Notes: generated from the letters alone by a model not told the origin. Positions 40,383 to 49,310 are shown, counted from the first letter of the stretch. The stretch: DNA of 51,929 nucleotides from DATKZS01 sp035527835 [NCBI: bacterium] (GCA_035527835.1 DATKZS010000027.1:1-51929); one strand, 5' to 3'. Made by a program: numbers and translations.

Positions 40383-40470
40383 TCTCGCACAGAGGCACGG
40401 AGGCACAGAGTTAAATAAAGGAAGATTTATTTTTTCTGTGTTCTCTGTGACTCCGTGTCTCTGTGCGAAA
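40383..40470. repeat. TTCGCACAGAG-family inverted repeat, copy 4
   Basis: The 28-bp arms at 40383-40410 and 40443-40470 match at 25 of 28 positions. It sits between two plus-strand genes and could be transcribed into an mRNA hairpin. Confidence 0.9.
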
Positions 40471-40497
40471 CCAAGAGCTGACAGGAGAGGTAATAAC

Positions 40498-42582
40498 ATG
40501 ACTTTGCAGCGCGGATGGAACCGGAGAAATTTTATCGCGGCGGCGGGAGCGGCGGCGGTGGGCGGAGCTTTCGGGACGTGGAGCTTCCGGGCAAGGGCGG
40601 AGCTTAGGGCCGCGTACCTCTCCATCGGCCACATCACCGACGCCGCGGCCGGCGGCAAAAAAGCGGTGCTCGAGCGGCGGGGATGGATGGGCGAGTTTGC
40701 CGATGCGCTGACGGAGGACCTGGAACAGCAGCTCAACGCGGCGCCGGTGGACCTGACCGTCAGCGGCGATGATAACGGGAGCTATAAGTTCACGGAGGCC
40801 GGCGGAGTGTGCGTCGCCCATCTGGGGGTGGACGGCGCGGGTCGGCTCACCGGCCGCGCGGCGCAGCTCTCCGCGCTCCGGAACGACCTTGCCGGGAACC
40901 CGTCAGCCCCCACCGTGCTCACGCTGCATCCGCCGCTGGTCGCGGGGCTGACGCGCCCGGATGCGGCCATGCCCGCGGCCGACCGGGGAGCCGTGATCGC
41001 CATCATCAAGGAGAATCCGCAAGTGGTCCTCGCGCTTTGCGGCAAGGCCCTTGCCAACCGCGCCGCTTTTATTGAGGGGACGGGGGCGCTGTGCCTGGTG
41101 ACGTGCTCGCCGCTCATTTATCCTTGCGGCGCGCGGACGGTGGAGATCGAGGTCAAGAGCGGCGGGGAGGTAACGATCAGGTCGCGGTTCATCCAGACGC
41201 GGCTCCTGGGCCTGGTGGAGGATAGCTTTCACAAGGCCGGCGAGGGACGGGCGCTGACGAAGCTGGGCAGCCGTGAGGACCGGACGTTCCTGGCAGTGCC
41301 GGGTGATCACGAGATCAAGAAGACTGTTCATGAGCTGCCGCCCGGCCTCGCGCCCGAGTGGAGCGGCAAGGACGGCGTGGCGCTGGCGGTGGTGACGGAC
41401 ACGCACCTGTGCCTGGACCAGTTCGTGTCCAAGGAGCATGACAGTGATTACAAGCTGATCGGTCATTTCATGGAGGCCGGGAGCAAGGCGATCCTGGACG
41501 ACGTGATGGATGAGATAGCGGCGGGCCGGCACCGGGTGGAGTTTTATGACGCGGCCTTCATGAAGGACCCGGAGGCGGAGCGGAATTACCTGGAGCTGCC
41601 CGTTGACCACCTCCACCACTGCGGCGACATGTTCGAGCACGGCAAGAAGGAGGAGGCCGCCGAGTTCCGATCCCGGCTCGACGCTCTGCCCGCTCCGCTC
41701 CGCGGGCACACCACCGTCACCATCGGCAACCACGACATGTTCCAGCCGGACTTCGCTCCCGACGGGCCCGCGTCGTCCCGTAAGATCATCGCGGACTTTT
41801 TCCGCGACTACCTGCCGCAACAGGGCGAGACCAATTACATCACGCACCTGAACGACTGGGCCACGCTGATCGTGCTCGACACCACCATCGCGCGGCACTC
41901 GAACCTGGGGCTCGTCCAGGACCGGATTGACTGGCTGGAGGACGCGCTCGATGAGCTTTCCGGCCGCGTGGTGCTGGTGGCGTCGCACCATCCGCCCTAC
42001 GCGCTCTCGCTGGTGCCGCCGGCGATGAACGCCTACCTGCACTCGCGCTCGCACTTCACGTACAAGCGCTCGGCCGCGCGCCTCCTGCTCCACGATATTT
42101 TCGCGCGGCACAACAACGTGAAGATGGTGATCAGCGGCCATTACCACGGAACGGTGGTGGACCAGTACAGGAAGCTGAAGCCGGGCGGAGACGCGGCGGA
42201 TGACGCCTTCACCACCCACGTCCAGGTGCCGTGCACCATCGAGTACCCGAACGGCTACCGGCTGTTCAGGCTCTCCCGCGCCGGCAACCGCGCCGTGATC
42301 GAGTACATCAGCGCCTACACCCGCGAGGCCGCGCTCAGAGACGAGTCGCGCGGGGCGCCCATCTTCAGGTACGGCGGCACCGAGGCCCGCGTCCCGCACA
42401 ATTACCAGGGTACGCTCGAACGGCTCCGGGAGCAGGACACCATCCTCGGCCACGCCGCCATGCTCGATCCATATGACCTCATTGACCTGAACGTCAGGGG
42501 CTTCAAGGACGGCACCGCCCGCGCGGGAAAGGGCAACACGGGCAAGCCGAACATCAACGGGAAGATCGAGGTGACGATTTGA
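40498..42582 (+). CDS. Exported calcineurin-like metallophosphoesterase
   Basis: A 694-aa protein with a Tat-type signal (RGWNRRNFIAAAGAAAVGGA). Residues about 20-270 are of unknown fold. The C-terminal half is a calcineurin-like metallophosphoesterase: AVVTDTHLCLD (D-x-H), HCGDMFEHGK (GD), TIGNHDMFQPD (GNHD), VASHHPPYALS and ISGHYHGTV (GHxH) supply the dinuclear metal ligands. The family cleaves phosphomono- or diesters; the substrate is unknown. ATG 40498 follows GAGAGG and lies after the hairpin repeat; the open frame upstream reads through that repeat and is rejected. It is followed within 10 bp by the URO-D-like gene. Confidence 0.86.
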   Translation: MTLQRGWNRRNFIAAAGAAAVGGAFGTWSFRARAELRAAYLSIGHITDAAAGGKKAVLERRGWMGEFADALTEDLEQQLNAAPVDLTVSGDDNGSYKFTEAGGVCVAHLGVDGAGRLTGRAAQLSALRNDLAGNPSAPTVLTLHPPLVAGLTRPDAAMPAADRGAVIAIIKENPQVVLALCGKALANRAAFIEGTGALCLVTCSPLIYPCGARTVEIEVKSGGEVTIRSRFIQTRLLGLVEDSFHKAGEGRALTKLGSREDRTFLAVPGDHEIKKTVHELPPGLAPEWSGKDGVALAVVTDTHLCLDQFVSKEHDSDYKLIGHFMEAGSKAILDDVMDEIAAGRHRVEFYDAAFMKDPEAERNYLELPVDHLHHCGDMFEHGKKEEAAEFRSRLDALPAPLRGHTTVTIGNHDMFQPDFAPDGPASSRKIIADFFRDYLPQQGETNYITHLNDWATLIVLDTTIARHSNLGLVQDRIDWLEDALDELSGRVVLVASHHPPYALSLVPPAMNAYLHSRSHFTYKRSAARLLLHDIFARHNNVKMVISGHYHGTVVDQYRKLKPGGDAADDAFTTHVQVPCTIEYPNGYRLFRLSRAGNRAVIEYISAYTREAALRDESRGAPIFRYGGTEARVPHNYQGTLERLREQDTILGHAAMLDPYDLIDLNVRGFKDGTARAGKGNTGKPNINGKIEVTI

Positions 42583-42592
42583 GGAGACGGAC

Positions 42593-43684
42593 ATGACCGC
42601 CGTCATGACCACCCGCGAGCGCTACCTGGCCACCGTGCGCTTCCAGGAGATTGACCGGCCTTTGCGGATCGAGGCCATCGGCATTGACGACGACACGGTG
42701 GCGCGGTGGAAGGACGAGGGCTGGGAGCCGGAGGCGGACCCGGTGAACTTCATGGCCGAGTTCGGCATGGATGTGGCCGCGCCGGCGTTTTTCGGCGCGC
42801 ACCTGCACCCGGGCTTCTGGCCGCTGTTCGAGGAGAAGGTGATCAAGGACGACGGGCACAGACAGCTCGTGCAGACCCAGTCCGGCGCCATGCTCGAGCG
42901 CTTCTCCGACCACAGCATGACGATACCCCACTTCGTGTCCTTTCCGGTCAAGACCGTGGACGACCTGAAGCTGCTCATGCCGCGCCTCGACCCCGCCAAT
43001 AAGGAGCGGGTGGACGTGTGGAAATGGTCATTCGACATGGCCCGGAACGTCAAGTGGCCGCTGTTCGTGTACTGCTCCGGCTGCTTCGGGTTCCACCGCC
43101 ACCTGATGGGCTTCGAGGAGCTGATGGCGGCGTACGCGCTGGAGCCGGAGCTGATCCACGCCATGAGCGCGGCGTGGGAGGCGCTGGTTATCGGCATCCT
43201 CGATCGCTGCCGCGCGCACGGGCCGATTGACGCGGTCCTGTTCTGGGAGGACATGTGCTACAAGAACGGGCCCATGATCTCGCCCAAGATGTTCAAGGAG
43301 TACATCCTGCCTTACTACCAGAGAGTGAGCGCGCGGGCGTACGAGCTGGGCGCGTCGGGCGTGCACGTGGACACCGACGGCGACTGCGCGCTGCTGATCC
43401 CGCTGTTCCTGGAGGGCGGGGTGAACTGGCTGGAGCCGTTCGAGGTGCAGGCGGGCATGGACATCCGAGTGGTCAGGAAGAACCATCCCAAGCTCGTGAT
43501 CCACGGAGGCCTGGACAAGCGCGCGCTGGCCGTCAGCAAAAAAGCCATTGACGCGGAGCTCGCCGCCAAGCTCCCCTTCATGCTCGAACGCGGCGGGTAT
43601 ATCCCATCAATAGACCACGTGGTCCCGCCCGATGTCCCGCTCGAAAACTGGCTATACTTCCTGGACCGGGTCAGGGCAGGGTAG
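42593..43684 (+). CDS. Uroporphyrinogen decarboxylase (URO-D)-family methyltransferase-like protein
   Basis: A 363-aa TIM-barrel of the URO-D superfamily. MTTRERYLATVRFQEIDRPL is the usual N terminus of the non-haem branch, and late motifs include FWEDMCYKNGPMISPKMFKEYILPYY, GVHVDTDGDC, NWLEPFEVQAGMD and LVIHGGLDKRAL. This branch contains corrinoid-dependent methyltransferases (MtaA/MtbA type) and many uncharacterised enzymes, rather than true HemE, whose N-terminal PVWxMRQAGR motif is absent. The preceding GAGGAG and the 10-bp gap link it to the metallophosphoesterase. No corrinoid protein is adjacent. Confidence 0.85.
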   Translation: MTAVMTTRERYLATVRFQEIDRPLRIEAIGIDDDTVARWKDEGWEPEADPVNFMAEFGMDVAAPAFFGAHLHPGFWPLFEEKVIKDDGHRQLVQTQSGAMLERFSDHSMTIPHFVSFPVKTVDDLKLLMPRLDPANKERVDVWKWSFDMARNVKWPLFVYCSGCFGFHRHLMGFEELMAAYALEPELIHAMSAAWEALVIGILDRCRAHGPIDAVLFWEDMCYKNGPMISPKMFKEYILPYYQRVSARAYELGASGVHVDTDGDCALLIPLFLEGGVNWLEPFEVQAGMDIRVVRKNHPKLVIHGGLDKRALAVSKKAIDAELAAKLPFMLERGGYIPSIDHVVPPDVPLENWLYFLDRVRAG

Positions 43685-43826
43685 GACCAGGATACCGAAA
43701 AGCTGCCGCTCGATTCTCGTCGCAGCTCTCGATCTTGACTTGCCCTTGTGGTATTGTAGCTTCCCGAACCTACATGAATAGGTGCCTGGGCCAAAGCCCG
43801 GGCAATCGTCAGAAGGAGGAACCATT

Positions 43827-44612
43827 ATGAAAAGCAGGATCGTTTTAGCGGCGGTATTTATCGCTTTGGCGGTGGGGCTCGTTTATTCGGGCTGCAGCAA
43901 GAACGAGGAAGGGGCGACGGCCACGAAGCCGGGCAAGGCGCTGGAAAAGGAGCTGGCCCAGCCGGCCCAGGCGGAGGGCGAGGAGGAGCAGGGGACGGAG
44001 GCGGCGTCCGGCGAGGACATCGAGTCTTACAAGTACGTGATCGAGACGGACATGATGGGCGAGGGCAAGTCGCGGCTGGAATACATGGTGGCGCCCGGCA
44101 AGATGAACATGAGGTTCTCGAGCCGGGAGGGCGGCGGGTGGAAGACGGTGAGCTACATGATCATGAACGGCAGGGACATGTACATCATCACGCCGATGAG
44201 CAAGACCGCGCTCAAGATGGAGGCCTCGGAGGAGCAGATGGAGAACACGGTGCCCAAGGGCCTGCTGTTCGTGCCGGACTGGAACGACTTCAAGAAAGAT
44301 CATGCGGCGGAGGGCTTCGTGAAAAAGGGCAAGGAGAAGGTGAACGGCATCGAGTGCACCAGGTACGAGGCCAAGATCATGCAGACCATGGAGACGATCT
44401 ACGTTGACGGCAAGGGCCTGATCCGGCGGATCGAGGTCCCCGGCGAAAACGGCGGGCCCGCGCACACCATGGACGTGGTCGAGGTCCAGCTCAATCCCAA
44501 ATTCTCGGACGCGGACTTCCTGCCGCCCAAGGGCTACATAATCCAGGAGCTGCCCAAGATGCCGGGCATGCCCGGGATGCCGGCCATGCCGCGGGGCGGC
44601 GGGAGCAGATAA
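43827..44612 (+). CDS. Putative lipoprotein (DUF4412/LolA-like)
   Basis: A 261-aa lipoprotein: type II signal with lipobox VYSGC (Cys about residue 22), an acidic Glu/Ala-rich linker, then a beta-rich domain. SYKYVIETDMMGEGKSRLEY, MVAPGKMNMRFSSREGGG, MIMNGRDMYIITPMSKTALK and VNGIECTRYEAKIMQTMETI resemble outer-membrane lipoprotein-sorting/DUF4412 folds, which form half-barrels that bind lipids or hydrophobic ligands. A Met/Pro/Gly-rich tail with repeated PGM/PAM ends the protein. AAGGAGGA precedes the ATG. It is probably monocistronic, with a hairpin repeat after it. Confidence 0.75.
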   Translation: MKSRIVLAAVFIALAVGLVYSGCSKNEEGATATKPGKALEKELAQPAQAEGEEEQGTEAASGEDIESYKYVIETDMMGEGKSRLEYMVAPGKMNMRFSSREGGGWKTVSYMIMNGRDMYIITPMSKTALKMEASEEQMENTVPKGLLFVPDWNDFKKDHAAEGFVKKGKEKVNGIECTRYEAKIMQTMETIYVDGKGLIRRIEVPGENGGPAHTMDVVEVQLNPKFSDADFLPPKGYIIQELPKMPGMPGMPAMPRGGGSR

Positions 44613-44627
44613 TCGCCCGGAAAATAT

Positions 44628-44737
44628 TCAGACAGGATTAACAGGATTAACAGGATTTTCAAAACAGCCCGCTTACTGTTTCTTCTTTATCCTGTAAATC
44701 CTGTTGATCCTGTCTGAAAAAGTCTTCATGATTTCAG
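44628..44737. repeat. ACAGGATTAACAGGAT-family inverted repeat, copy 5
   Basis: The 29-bp arms are at 44628-44656 and 44689-44717. Beyond the right arm, TTCATGATTTCAGG (44724-44737) is the reverse complement of the CCTGAAATCATGAA extension seen beside other copies. Confidence 0.9.
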
Positions 44738-44778
44738 GAAGAGGCCAAGCCTCGTGAGCGATTGATCAGGAGGTCTCA

Positions 44779-45813
44779 ATGCGCCCATTACGTGTTCGAA
44801 CAAGGGCCGCGCTCCTGGCCGGGTTGTGCGCGTGCCTGGCGTCGGCGTCATGGGCCGCTGGCCTCGCTCCCTATCCTTCCCCGGAGGCGGCGGCTGACGA
44901 GGCGCGGGCGCTGGGCCGGGACCATCCGGGCCGGGTGGAGGTCTTGAGCGCGGGCCGGAGCGCGGGCGGCCGCGAGGTGTTGGCCATCCGGATCAGCAAG
45001 GGCGGCGGCGGGCAGCGGCCGGCGGCGCTGATCGGCGGCGGGATCCACGGCGACGAATACATCGGCAACCGCACGGCCATGGCCGCGGCCCGGCTGCTCA
45101 CGGGCGATGACCCGCTGGCCGGCCGCGTGCTCGACAAGATGGACGTGTACATCATCCCGCTCATCAACCCCGACGGCTACGCGGCCACCTGGGAGAGCGC
45201 GGGCCAGGGCCCCACCAAACAGACGCGGACCAACGGCCGCGGCGTTGACCTGAACCGCAACTTCGGCAAGCCCTCTGTCCGCATCCCGCTGCCGCTGGGC
45301 TACTCCGGCTCGACTGACCCTGACTCCGACCGCTTCGTGGGCCCCGCCCCGTTTTCCGAGCCGGAGAGCCGGAACGTGCGCCGGCTCGCGGACGAGAAGC
45401 GCTTCTTCGCCGCCGTTGATTTCCACAGCTCGGGCGGGCTCATCATCCCGGCGCTGTGCGATGACCGCTTCACCCAGCGCGGGCTCAGGCGCATGGCCCG
45501 GGCCTATCGCGGGGCCCAGTCCGGCAAGTACCTGATCACCATGTTCGCCTGGCGCCTGCCCATCTACCAGGGCAGCATGGAAGAAGGGCTGTACCGCGAG
45601 GCCGGGACGCTCGCTCTGCTGATCGAGCTCGGCAAGCCCGGCGATTTCACAAAGCGCCCGGAGAAGAACCATTTCCGGGCCTTTAACCCGGGCACGGAGG
45701 AGGCCATCGGGCGGGTGGCGGACGATAACGCCCGGGCCGCGCTGGCCGCCCTGCTCGCGGCTTATGAGTACACGGGGGGAAAGACTATAGGCCGGCCGGC
45801 TGCCGTGCGATGA
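44779..45813 (+). CDS. Secreted M14 zinc carboxypeptidase
   Basis: A 344-aa exported metallopeptidase: signal peptide to about residue 27 (SASWAAGLA), then the M14 fold. The zinc ligands are H90 and E93 in IHGDEYIGN, and H216 in VDFHSSGGL. NPDGY with LNRNFGKP gives the substrate-binding Asn-Arg pair, and the catalytic Glu is E283 in LLIELGKPG. The family removes C-terminal residues from peptides or trims peptidoglycan stem peptides. AGGAGG precedes the ATG. It lies between a hairpin repeat and a hairpin-rich gap and seems monocistronic. Confidence 0.9.
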   Translation: MRPLRVRTRAALLAGLCACLASASWAAGLAPYPSPEAAADEARALGRDHPGRVEVLSAGRSAGGREVLAIRISKGGGGQRPAALIGGGIHGDEYIGNRTAMAAARLLTGDDPLAGRVLDKMDVYIIPLINPDGYAATWESAGQGPTKQTRTNGRGVDLNRNFGKPSVRIPLPLGYSGSTDPDSDRFVGPAPFSEPESRNVRRLADEKRFFAAVDFHSSGGLIIPALCDDRFTQRGLRRMARAYRGAQSGKYLITMFAWRLPIYQGSMEEGLYREAGTLALLIELGKPGDFTKRPEKNHFRAFNPGTEEAIGRVADDNARAALAALLAAYEYTGGKTIGRPAAVR

Positions 45814-45857
45814 TATGAATGGGAGCAACAAAGATAGGACAATTTCGTCATGGTGGC

Positions 45858-45919
45858 CGGGACACTCCTGTCCCGCGCGCATCACAACCATTGCGCCGCC
45901 GCCCGACAAGAGTGTCGGG
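45858..45919. repeat. Two GGGACA/CCCGACA hairpins
   Basis: CGGGACACTCCTGTCCCG (45858-45875) and CCCGACAAGAGTGTCGGG (45902-45919) are tandem 18-bp hairpins with different stems. They follow the M14 gene and may end its transcript. The rest of 45814-46101 holds only the promoter described next. Confidence 0.8.
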
Positions 45920-46032
45920 CTCCACCCGCCTAATGTCGGGAGGGGCAACTTTTTCGGGAATCCTGAATCTGTTGTAGATGCGCGGCATCGAAAAGCATGG
46001 GAAGAGACGCCGCGATTTTTTTAAGATTTTAC

Positions 46033-46062
46033 TTGCAATTTAATATGGAGAAGCTGTATAAT
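46033..46062 (+). promoter_or_regulatory. Sigma-70-type promoter for the M23 peptidase gene
   Basis: TTGCAA (46033-46038), an 18-bp spacer, then a perfect TATAAT (46057-46062). The predicted start near 46069 is about 33 nt before the GTG at 46102. Confidence 0.65.
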
Positions 46063-46101
46063 TGAACGGAATACGTTGGGAACTGGCCGCTGGCGGATAA
46101 T

Positions 46102-47688
46102 GTGGACAAGTGGAAGCGGAAGCGATGGGCTGCAAATCGCGCGGAGGACGGGGTGAACGGAGCGGGCAGGAGAGGGAAAAGGACAGGGGGAGTGGGACTG
46201 AAGATCGGAATAAAACCGAGGCCGAGCCTTGTCCGGGCGCCCGCCTGGAAGCGGGTTCTGTTCATGGAGATCCCGGTGCGCGGGTCGGTGCTGTCCGCGT
46301 TCCTTCTGGTCATTATCTTTCTTGCCTCCGTGTCCATCGGCGCCATGGTGGGCCAGTGGTCCACCGAACGGATGGCCGAGCGCATGGCCGCCCGGTTTTA
46401 CGCGGGCGACTCGGAGCTGGGCGAGGGCGGTCCGCTGGAGGCCCCGGTGGGCGATTCGGTGTTCAACCAGCTCGCCTACTATGATGACGATGCGCTATCC
46501 GAACCCGGCCTCAAACGCTTTTCATACACCTTCACCGACAACGACAACCTCTACACCGCGCTGCAATGCTTCAGCGTTCCCCATGAATTGATAATGAGCT
46601 GGTGCCAGTTGGCCAAGGGCACCTATGACCTCACCATGGTCAAGCCCGGCCAGTCTTTCGCCCTGTACACCGATGCCTCCAACGAGTTCGTGAAGCTCGA
46701 GTACAACATCAACGACGAGGAAGAGCTTCTGATTGTCAAGGACGGCGGCGGCTACCGCGCGTCGCGGGAGCGGATCGAGACCGACGAGCCGGTCGAGGAC
46801 GGGTCGTTCACGGCGGCCGTTCCGGCCTGGGTATCCTCGGAAACCGGCTACCATTATTACCGCGGCGCGGTGAGCGGCAGCTTTTACGAGTCCGCGGTGG
46901 CGGCGGGGATGTCTCCGGCCAAGGCCATGGCCATGATCTCCGTGTTCGGAGGCATCAATTTCAGCCGCGATCTTCAGGAAGGCGACAAGTTCAGCGTGGT
47001 GGTGGCGCCGGGCGGCAAGGCGGGAGATGAGGGGCCGATCCTGGCGGCGATGATCGAGACGCGGGGCAAGCCCCACTACATGTTCCGGTTCGAGGAAAAG
47101 GGCAAGACCAGGTACTTCAACCGCGAGGGCAAGTCGTTCAAGACCAACCGCCTCATCACCCCGGTGCTCCACGCCCGCATCACCTCCAGCTATACCAAGT
47201 CGCGCCTGCACCCGATCCTGCACAAATACCGGCCCCACTTGGGCGTTGATTACGCCGCGGCCGCCGGGACCCCGGTGCGCGCCTCCGCCGCCGGCAAGGT
47301 TGCACGGGTCGGATACAACGGCGGCTTCGGCAAGACCATCCTGATCGCCCACGGCGGCGGCTACATGACCCAGTACGGACACCTGTCGCGTTACGGCAAG
47401 GGGATCAGGTCCGGCGCTCGGGTCAAGCAGGGCCAGGTCATCGGCTACGTGGGCATGACCGGGCTCGCCACCGGCCCCCATCTCGACTACCGGGTCTTCG
47501 TGAACGGCAAGCCGATCAACCCGCTCGCCGTGACCGCGCTGCCCGACCAGCCCATCTCGAACAAGGCCGCGTTCAACGCCTCGGCCGAAAACATGCTCAC
47601 CGAGCTGTCCCGGCCACTGCCGCTGGGACCTCCCGCGCCCTGGCCGGCGCCGCCCGCCGTCGCCGCGGCCGACGCACCGCAACCATAG
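46102..47688 (+). CDS. M23-family (LytM) peptidoglycan peptidase
   Basis: A 528-aa membrane-anchored protein. A basic cytoplasmic N terminus precedes one helix (SVLSAFLLVIIFLASVSIGA, about residues 62-82). A LysM-like/OapA-type middle region (NLYTALQCFSVPHELIMSWC) and a C-terminal LytM domain follow. H379 and D383 in PHLGVDYAAAAG are the first zinc ligands, and QYGHLSRYGKG and PHLDYRVFVNG complete the site. It would act in the periplasm as a DD-endopeptidase or as an amidase activator. The start is taken at GTG 46102 near the promoter; later in-frame starts (for example ATG 46264) are possible. A Pro/Ala-rich tail ends it. Confidence 0.88.
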   Translation: MDKWKRKRWAANRAEDGVNGAGRRGKRTGGVGLKIGIKPRPSLVRAPAWKRVLFMEIPVRGSVLSAFLLVIIFLASVSIGAMVGQWSTERMAERMAARFYAGDSELGEGGPLEAPVGDSVFNQLAYYDDDALSEPGLKRFSYTFTDNDNLYTALQCFSVPHELIMSWCQLAKGTYDLTMVKPGQSFALYTDASNEFVKLEYNINDEEELLIVKDGGGYRASRERIETDEPVEDGSFTAAVPAWVSSETGYHYYRGAVSGSFYESAVAAGMSPAKAMAMISVFGGINFSRDLQEGDKFSVVVAPGGKAGDEGPILAAMIETRGKPHYMFRFEEKGKTRYFNREGKSFKTNRLITPVLHARITSSYTKSRLHPILHKYRPHLGVDYAAAAGTPVRASAAGKVARVGYNGGFGKTILIAHGGGYMTQYGHLSRYGKGIRSGARVKQGQVIGYVGMTGLATGPHLDYRVFVNGKPINPLAVTALPDQPISNKAAFNASAENMLTELSRPLPLGPPAPWPAPPAVAAADAPQP

Positions 47689-47707
47689 CATCTTCAAGAC
47701 AGCTCTT

Positions 47708-47851
47708 CATGCCGCGAGGCAACGCCCTGAAATCATGAAAAGAAGCGAGGATCGAGGAGTGGGGATCGAGGGAATTTTCCCTGGCTACCGGCTGCTATTT
47801 TTCCAAGCAGTTCCTCATGCCGCGAGGCGGCGCCCTGAAATAATGAAAAGA
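47708..47851. repeat. Tandem direct repeats CATGCCGCGAGGC...CATGAAAAGA
   Basis: The 36-bp units at 47708-47743 and 47816-47851 match at 33 of 36 positions. The second unit runs directly into hairpin copy 6. A shorter relative precedes hairpin copy 3 (31534-31565). Confidence 0.85.
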
Positions 47852-47946
47852 TTTTTGACAGGATTAACAGGATTTACAGGATTCTCCAGAGCGAGTAGAT
47901 GCTTATTTTCTTTCATCCTGTTTATCCTGTTAATCCTGTCAAAAAT
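47852..47946. repeat. ACAGGATTAACAGGAT-family inverted repeat, copy 6
   Basis: The arms at 47852-47882 and 47915-47946 are ATTTTTGACAGGATTAACAG followed by GATT steps and its reverse complement, with one mismatch region. It lies between the M23 and PHP genes. Confidence 0.9.
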
Positions 47947-47983
47947 TATTTTCTAAACAGCTTTAGAAAAAAGAGAGCGTAGC

Positions 47984-48628
47984 TTGAACCTTGACCTCCA
48001 CGTGCACTCAACTTTTTCCGGCGACAGCCCGGTCAAGCCGGAGGAGTATGCAAAACGAATGGCCGAGATACGCCAAGACTACGACCTGTCCGGCTTCGCC
48101 CTCATGGAACACAACCGCTTCATCACCGCGGCCGACTGCGATCTCGAAGAGATCGGCCGCGCTTACGGCCTCACGGTCCTGGCCGGGGTCGAGGTTGACA
48201 CCTACTGGGGACACCTCTTGGTTTACGGCATGACCGGGCGGCTGTGGGAACGCATCCAGGAGAACGGGGCCCGCAAACAGGAGCCGCTGTCGCTGTCGCG
48301 CCTGATCGAGGAGGAGGGGGCGCTGGCCGTGCCCGCGCACCCGTTCCGGGGCTGGATTGGCATGGGCGAGCGCTCGCGCCAGCTCAGCGGGTTGTGCGCC
48401 GTGGAGACGTTAAACGGCTCGAACACCGAGGCCGAGGACCGCGCGGCGCGCGACTTTGCGGCTCGGGCCGGAATAGGCTGCATCGGCGGGTCGGACGGGC
48501 ATTTCCTGGCCGAGCTGGGCAAGGGGCTCACCTCCTTCATCAATCCGGTCCGCTCCATGGAGGACGTGGTGGCCGAAATCAGGGCGGGCAGGTGTCGGGC
48601 GCTCACCCTTCACGAGGCCTTCAAATAA
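47984..48628 (+). CDS. PHP-domain metal-dependent phosphoesterase
   Basis: A 214-aa PHP-family protein. The metal ligands appear in order: DLHVHSTFSGDSP (HxH), ALMEHNRFITAADC, VLAGVEVDT (the conserved Glu), VPAHPFRG (His) and GGSDGHFLAE (DxH). The family hydrolyses phosphate esters such as 3',5'-bisphosphates or histidinol phosphate with a trinuclear metal centre. It begins with TTG at 47984, as no ATG is nearer the conserved N-terminal strand; the ribosome site is weak. Single-domain proteins of this size are often annotated as TrpH/YciV-like or PHP-associated; the substrate is not known. Confidence 0.87.
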   Translation: MNLDLHVHSTFSGDSPVKPEEYAKRMAEIRQDYDLSGFALMEHNRFITAADCDLEEIGRAYGLTVLAGVEVDTYWGHLLVYGMTGRLWERIQENGARKQEPLSLSRLIEEEGALAVPAHPFRGWIGMGERSRQLSGLCAVETLNGSNTEAEDRAARDFAARAGIGCIGGSDGHFLAELGKGLTSFINPVRSMEDVVAEIRAGRCRALTLHEAFK

Positions 48629-48722
48629 TTCCTCATCCGCGCCTCCGATCCCTGGCGACCTCTGGCCCAGTGGTGGGAAAAGAACTTCCCTGATAAAGTA
48701 GTATGAGGCGGCGGTATGGATC

Positions 48723-49310
48723 ATGGACGAACTCGCTGAAGAAAAGCGCATCCTGGAGCTGATCGGCGCGGGTGACGCGGCGGGCTTTGACCTGCTGGTC
48801 GAGCGCTTCGCGCCGCGGCTCTTCCGCTACGCGCTGCGCATGTGCGGCGACGAGAGCGAGGCGGAGGACGCGCTGCAGGAGACGTTCCTCACCGTGCAGG
48901 AGAAGATCGGGCAGTTCCGGGGCGAGGGGCGGCTGCGCAACTGGCTCTACAAGATCACCGGCAACGCCTGCCTGCAGAAGCACCGGGCCAACAAGGGCCG
49001 GAGGGTGACGGAGCTCCGGCTCGACGACATCATGACGCACGAGGACCGCATTACGGAGGAGCCGCCGTCGTGGCGGCTCGATCCCGCGGAGCAGGCCCTG
49101 TCCGCGGAAATGGCCCAGCGCCTGGAACAGGCCATCACCCAAATTCCGGAGACCAACCGCCAGGTCCTGATCCTGCGCGACGTCGAGGGGCTATCCACGC
49201 GCGAGACCGCCCTGGCCCTCGACATCACCGAGGAAACGGTGAAGGTCAGGCTCCACCGCGCCCGGGCTTTTGTCCGGCGATTGCTCAAGGATTACTTCGA
49301 GGGGAAATGA
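48723..49310 (+). CDS. ECF-type RNA polymerase sigma factor
   Basis: A 195-aa extracytoplasmic-function sigma factor. Region 2 (FDLLVERFAPRLFRYALRMC, then GDESEAEDALQETFLTV) binds core polymerase and the -10 box; region 4 (ITQIPETNRQVLILRDVEGL, then STRETALALDITEETVKVRL) is the -35 reader. It is followed with ATGA overlap by a zinc-finger anti-sigma gene, the normal layout of such pairs. The target regulon is not evident; autoregulation is common. No matching ECF promoter was recognised upstream. Confidence 0.94.
   Translation: MDELAEEKRILELIGAGDAAGFDLLVERFAPRLFRYALRMCGDESEAEDALQETFLTVQEKIGQFRGEGRLRNWLYKITGNACLQKHRANKGRRVTELRLDDIMTHEDRITEEPPSWRLDPAEQALSAEMAQRLEQAITQIPETNRQVLILRDVEGLSTRETALALDITEETVKVRLHRARAFVRRLLKDYFEGK

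Noticed and set aside
40276-40497. Upstream extension of the metallophosphoesterase frame.
   Set aside because: It overlaps the esterase gene and translates a hairpin repeat; a Tat signal begins exactly at 40498.
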